A stretch of 16,026 nucleotides of DNA, from NCBI GenBank assembly GCA_041287635.1, contig JBGGNG010000101.1, forward strand, positions 1 through 16,026. Direction: 5' to 3'. The notes beneath the pieces are model-generated. The model had not been told where the DNA came from, made no database searches, and saw only the letters and a list, made by a program, of their open reading frames with translations. Shown piece after piece: positions 13,807 to 16,026 of this stretch. The DNA is from JAOUEA01 sp041287635 (lineage in GTDB: Bacteria; Actinomycetota; UBA4738; HRBIN12). A program made the position numbers and the translations under genes. Each line of letters begins with the position of its first letter. Position 1 is the first letter of the stretch.

Positions 13807-14333
13807 CAGATTCGCAGCTCCCCATCGCACAATTCGCGATTGTCGTGTTCGTGATTTGCAGCGGTCTTACCGTCTTGACCGTCGCATGGCTCATGCGCCG
13901 TCCGCACCGCCCTGCGAGGTCGAGGGTGATGCTGGGGATCCCGGCGGCGGCCACGCTGCTCTTCTTCGGCTGCAACGTCTTGTGGCCTTCGTCAGCGAGG
14001 GAAGGGGTCAGCGCCGCCTCCGAGAACGGCCTCGGCTGGGTGGGTCCCTCGCTATTCGTGAGTGAGGCACCGGAATTCTCGCGTCCCGTCGAGGATGTCA
14101 GGTCGGATGCCGAGCATGACAAGGCTGGAATCAGCTCGCCGGGGATCCAACCGTCGGCGGCTACAGCAACCGATAGACCGACGGGTGACCCAGGCCCAGG
14201 TGCAGACCCAACACCCCCGCCCCACGCTGGACCCCCGGCCCACGCTGGACCCCCGGCCCACGCTGGACCCCCGGCCCACGCGAACGCTCCTGGGCCAGCT
14301 GGGCCCCCCTCGCATGCCGGACCGTCGTCCTAG
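13800..14333 (+). CDS. Membrane protein with Pro/Ala/His repeat tail (177 aa)
   Basis: GTG 13800 is preceded by GGGAG four bases away. Two hydrophobic helices lie at about residues 10-31 (FAIVVFVICSGLTVLTVAWLM) and 44-62 (MLGIPAAATLLFFGCNVLW), separated by a short basic RRPHRPARSR loop that should be cytoplasmic, so the C-terminal 115 residues would be outside. The tail is low complexity and ends in tandem PPAHAG units encoded by an 18-bp repeat (14214-14285). Function unrecognised; a surface-exposed, envelope-spanning or stalk-like tail is possible. Its TAG overlaps the stop of the minus-strand HTH gene in a shared CTAG. Confidence 0.65.
   Translation: MLTDSQLPIAQFAIVVFVICSGLTVLTVAWLMRRPHRPARSRVMLGIPAAATLLFFGCNVLWPSSAREGVSAASENGLGWVGPSLFVSEAPEFSRPVEDVRSDAEHDKAGISSPGIQPSAATATDRPTGDPGPGADPTPPPHAGPPAHAGPPAHAGPPAHANAPGPAGPPSHAGPSS
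14214..14285 (+). repeat. 18-bp tandem repeat, four units
   Basis: Four consecutive 18-base units with consensus CCCCCGGCCCACGCTGGA. Units two and three are identical, the first differs at one base, and the fourth diverges in its last bases. Each unit encodes PPAHAG within the membrane-protein tail. Prone to slippage. Confidence 0.9.
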
Positions 14334-14511
14334 CGACGCCACCCGCACAGCTCCACGATTCGCTCGTAGAGGTCGTTCGTGACGTGCATCTCCCCCGCCT
14401 CGAGCGTCCGGTACTCGGCGAGCGTCAGACCGAGCCGTCCCGCCATCTGCACTTCGCGCAGCTCCATCCGCTCACGTCTTGAGGGAGGTGCTGCACGAGG
14501 AGCGGGAGCAT
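14330..14511 (-). pseudogene. Mini XRE-type helix-turn-helix protein, copy A (frameshifted)
   Basis: Minus strand. ATG 14511 opens MLPLLVQHLPQD; after a shift of one base near 14475-14482 the frame continues RRERMELREVQMAGR, LGLTLAEYRTLEAGE, then HVTNDLYERIVELCGWRR to TAG. The second part has the XRE pattern: a helix 'REVQMAGRLGLT', a turn, a recognition helix 'LAEYRTLEAGE' and a final helix. It is short (about 60 aa for the restored protein). ATG 14467 could give a 45-aa product without the first helix. Copy B (14844-15030) has the same layout, including MPPALVQRLPED as the restored N-terminus, which supports the proposed ancestral start and the frameshift. Probably a DNA-binding regulator originally. 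Confidence 0.55.
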
Positions 14512-14604
14512 GGCCCAGGCTAGCCGGGGGCGACTTGGTAGGGCCGCAGAGAGCGGGGAACGCCACGTTTCCACAGTTGGGGTCGAGGGTAAGTACCGTC
14601 GGAG

Positions 14605-14847
14605 ATGTGCTTCTCAGCCCGAGCTCTCTTGGAGAACCCACAGACGTTGTCGTCGTGGCTGAGGGCAGAGTTGCTGGGGTATCTCCGCTGCCCCGAGGAC
14701 GTGCGGGAGGCAGTGCGTGAGCGCCTCCGTGAGGATCCCTCGTTCACCGACTGGTGCGTCCTGCTCGACGAACTCGAGGCGGGCGGCGAGGGGATGCGAC
14801 AAGCCATCCGCGACTCGCTCGAGGCGACCACGAGTCCGGTTCACTAG
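14605..14847 (+). CDS. ELL-domain protein copy 2 (80 aa)
   Basis: Begins MCFSARALLENPQTLSSW and continues LRAELLGYLRCPEDVREAV to a C-terminal LLDELEAGGEGMRQAIRD. Predicted all-helical, acidic, with no membrane segment. It is intact and paralogous to the broken minus-strand copy at 12426-12661; the conserved pattern is R-x-E-L-L-x-Y-L-x-C, a spacer, then L-L-x-D/E-L-E-A. Start: ATG 14605, five bases after TACCGT (a TANNNT box), so perhaps leaderless; no clear ribosome site. Its stop lies within CTAG, converging on HTH copy B. Function not recognised; a regulatory partner of the HTH protein is only a guess from proximity. Confidence 0.55.
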   Translation: MCFSARALLENPQTLSSWLRAELLGYLRCPEDVREAVRERLREDPSFTDWCVLLDELEAGGEGMRQAIRDSLEATTSPVH

Positions 14848-15030
14848 CGAGTCCCCCATAGAGACCGGCGATCCGCTCGTACAGGTCGAAACCGATCCAG
14901 AGCTCGCCTCTGCCTCTAGCGCCCGGTACTGGCCGAACGTCAGGCGCAGGGCGGCCCGCCATCTGCACCTCTCCTAGCCCGAGCCGCCGGCCGGTCCTCG
15001 GGGAGGCGTTGAACGAGGGCGGGGGGGCAT
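14844..15030 (-). pseudogene. Mini XRE-type HTH protein, copy B (several frameshifts)
   Basis: Minus strand, a degenerate duplicate of 14330-14511. From ATG 15030, a run of seven C (15021-15027 as G on the plus strand) throws the frame off; with one fewer, MPPALVQRLPED is read. Later pieces are GLGEVQMAGR, RLTFGQYRALEAE and IGFDLYERIAGLYG in successive frames, each matching copy A. The DNA of 14361-14465 and 14874-14978 can be aligned by eye, with CCCGCCATCTGCAC identical. The CTAG shared with the convergent gene's stop also recurs. At least three indels, so no functional product. Confidence 0.55.
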
Positions 15031-15163
15031 GGGCTCAGGGTAGTGAGCTTCTGGACGTGCTCGTGCGGGGACTTGCGCCCGAACGGTGTCGGGGTACCTG
15101 CTGTAGCTCGTCCGGCCCTCTCTGTTGGCGCGGCCGACCCGCCAACATGAAGGGGGGTCACAC

Positions 15164-15505
15164 ATGGGTCTGCTGCAGGTCGAGTTCGTCGGGAATGACC
15201 TCCGCTTGTCGGGGGAGATCGACCTGGCAAGCGCCGGCGCGTTCGAGGATGCACTGATCTCAGCGATCGACACGATCGACGGTGTGCTCGAGTGTGATCT
15301 GCGCGGGATCACGTCCTTCGATGGCTCAGGCATCAGCGCCCTCATCGCCGCGATGGCTTCGATGACCAAGCGACAACGACTCGCAGTGAGGACTTCCCCC
15401 GAGGTCTACAAGCTGCTCGAGCGGGCGGGCCTTTCCCGTGACGTGCCCGGTCTTGGGGTCGAGCCTCCCGACCGAGAACGGCTGGCCAGCAGCCTGCCTC
15501 GATAG
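15164..15505 (+). CDS. STAS-domain protein (anti-anti-sigma factor-like)
   Basis: A 113-aa single STAS domain. It starts MGLLQVEFVGNDLRLSGEID (the 'GEiDlaSa' opening of SpoIIAA/RsbV homologues) and contains CDLRGITSFDGSGISAL, where the Ser of D-G-S-G is the position phosphorylated by anti-sigma kinases. Such proteins free a sigma factor by binding its anti-sigma kinase when dephosphorylated. Here no kinase, phosphatase or sigma factor is nearby, so its partner would be encoded elsewhere or it is an orphan cargo gene. The start is fixed by GGGGGG (15152-15157), six bases before ATG. Intact. Confidence 0.85.
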   Translation: MGLLQVEFVGNDLRLSGEIDLASAGAFEDALISAIDTIDGVLECDLRGITSFDGSGISALIAAMASMTKRQRLAVRTSPEVYKLLERAGLSRDVPGLGVEPPDRERLASSLPR

Positions 15506-15698
15506 GACCGCCTCGAGACCAAGGTCGCCATCAGTCGCACCCAAGCCCGACGGAGGATTGCGCCACCGAAGTTCCCCCCGAGGGGGGTGATCCTTCGAAC
15601 CGGGCTGTCGCGGGTCGACCCAGGGATTCGCCCAGGCGCGCGGGAGGAGACTCAGGCCGCGGGTCCCACCCCGGGGGGATTTCAGCGGACGCGGGTCG
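15506..15698. other. Intergenic space with a C6/G6 inverted repeat
   Basis: No gene seen. CCCCCC (15574-15579) and GGGGGG (15582-15587) are adjacent, able to form a very GC-rich hairpin with a small loop, perhaps a terminator for the STAS gene, but without T-tract. A further CCCCGGGGGG-like tract follows near 15670. These homopolymers are also places where sequence errors are likely. Confidence 0.4.
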
Positions 15699-15941
15699 CT
15701 ACGCCGAATCGCCGTCCAGAGCTCCTTGCTCCTCAAGTGCGTCGAGCTCTGCCATCCACTGCTCGACGAGCGAGAGACCGACGTTCAACTCCTGAGACGA
15801 GTGCGGCCCGAGGCCGACGCGGTCGAGGACGGTTTGCACCGCCTTCAGCTTGTCCGAGTTCTTCCCATGTCCGGCGAGGATCTCGCCGATAGACCGGATT
15901 GCTACTTCGGCATGCTTCTCCAGCTCAGCTCGATGGGCCAT
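15699..15941 (-). CDS. Small hypothetical protein, phage-like (80 aa)
   Basis: Starts MAHRAELEKHAEVAIRSI and continues GEILAGHGKNSDKLKAVQTV, then LDRVGLGPHSSQEL and an acidic C-terminus. It is all-helical, soluble and acidic. The pattern of helix, short Gly/Asn turn, 'KLKAVQTVLDRVGLGP' resembles the N-terminal helical region of small phage packaging or DNA-binding proteins; this is a loose impression. There is no ribosome site before the ATG at 15941. It is the last gene before the right tRNA repeat, lying where an integrase gene would often be found in an active island. Confidence 0.55.
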   Translation of the reverse strand: MAHRAELEKHAEVAIRSIGEILAGHGKNSDKLKAVQTVLDRVGLGPHSSQELNVGLSLVEQWMAELDALEEQGALDGDSA

Positions 15942-15973
15942 GCGGGACGAACGGGGAGTACAACGGCGCGACG

Positions 15974-16026
15974 GCCCGCGTTCTCGCAGGTCGTTGGCAG
16001 TAGTCCCAACGGGATTTGAACCCGTG
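15974..16026 (-). tRNA. Right boundary repeat with 3' end of tRNA-Glu (partial, runs off window)
   Basis: The acceptor 3' strand, discriminator and most of the T-arm of the same tRNA as at 11528-11573 are seen on the minus strand from 16001 to the window end; the 5' part would lie outside. The flank 15974-15998 resembles the flank of the left copy (GCCCGC, TCTCGCAGGTCGT). It may be the intact tRNA-Glu gene or another fragment. Confidence 0.7.

Larger units (their letters stand above)
11526..16026. mobile_element. Probable tRNA-Glu-integrated, integrase-less genomic island (about 4.47 kb)
   Basis: It is bounded by direct repeats of a tRNA-Glu 3' end at 11526 and 15999, 4473 bases apart. The left copy lacks the 5' half of the tRNA, as expected for the remnant left when an element inserts into the 3' end of a minus-strand tRNA gene; the intact tRNA should lie to the right of the window. 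Contents are small accessory genes, many frameshifted, with visibly more A/T in parts (for example 11880-13250). Most of its genes with a recognisable start use Shine-Dalgarno sequences, unlike the leaderless core genes. No integrase is seen, so it resembles a cis-mobilisable or decaying element. The right end could also be another remnant, with the island continuing beyond. Confidence 0.65.

Noticed and set aside
14214..14285. CRISPR-like array
   Set aside because: The 18-bp units are directly abutting without spacers and lie in frame in a protein-coding tail.
15574..15587. Strong intrinsic terminator
   Set aside because: The C6/G6 repeat has only two bases between the arms and no T-tract; kept only as a weak hairpin in the intergenic entry.

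Overview
The window reads as high-GC DNA of an actinobacterium (Actinomycetota), probably a deep or poorly sampled lineage. The reasons are strong codon bias toward G/C, several genes that look leaderless (a TANNNT -10 box 5-8 bases before the start codon), a GH76-type glycosidase, and a fumarylacetoacetate-hydrolase-fold gene directly upstream of gltX, an arrangement also known from mycobacteria. The taxonomic placement is inference.

Bases 1-9395 look like intact, ordinary chromosome. On the minus strand an operon-like run holds an FAH-family hydrolase/isomerase, a VOC (glyoxalase-fold) protein and a GH76-like glycoside hydrolase cut by the left edge. It diverges from a plus-strand acetoacetate-decarboxylase-family gene across a very short promoter region. 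Next come a second FAH-family gene overlapping gltX by ATGA, a secreted peptidoglycan amidase/PGRP-like protein, a 12-TM MFS-type exporter, and a P2-type cation ATPase.

Bases 9396-11426 are transitional. The P-type ATPase is split by one in-frame TGA, and its C-terminal membrane half continues uninterrupted in the same frame. There follow a 46-aa basic protein, a 54-aa membrane protein, a secreted beta-rich protein broken by a one-base frameshift, and a small protein of the low-affinity iron permease family.

Bases 11526-16026 are probably a degenerate, integrase-less genomic island of about 4.47 kb. It is bounded by direct repeats of the 3' end of a tRNA-Glu(CTC) gene on the minus strand. 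The left copy is only the anticodon-arm-to-3'-end fragment; the right copy runs off the window. Inside are small accessory genes: a membrane-anchored coiled-coil protein (frameshifted), two copies of an unrecognised 'ELL' helical domain on opposite strands, two degenerate copies of a mini-XRE helix-turn-helix gene, a beta-rich protein, a membrane protein with a Pro/His/Ala repeat tail, a lone STAS-domain protein and a small phage-like protein.

The main theme is a sharp contrast. No interrupted gene is seen in the first 9.4 kb, but at least six lesions (one nonsense codon and several one-base indels) lie in the last 6.6 kb. I see no CRISPR array, rRNA, riboswitch or complete integrase/transposase. 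No complete novel system can be asserted. The duplicated HTH/ELL module of the island is the best candidate for something undescribed.
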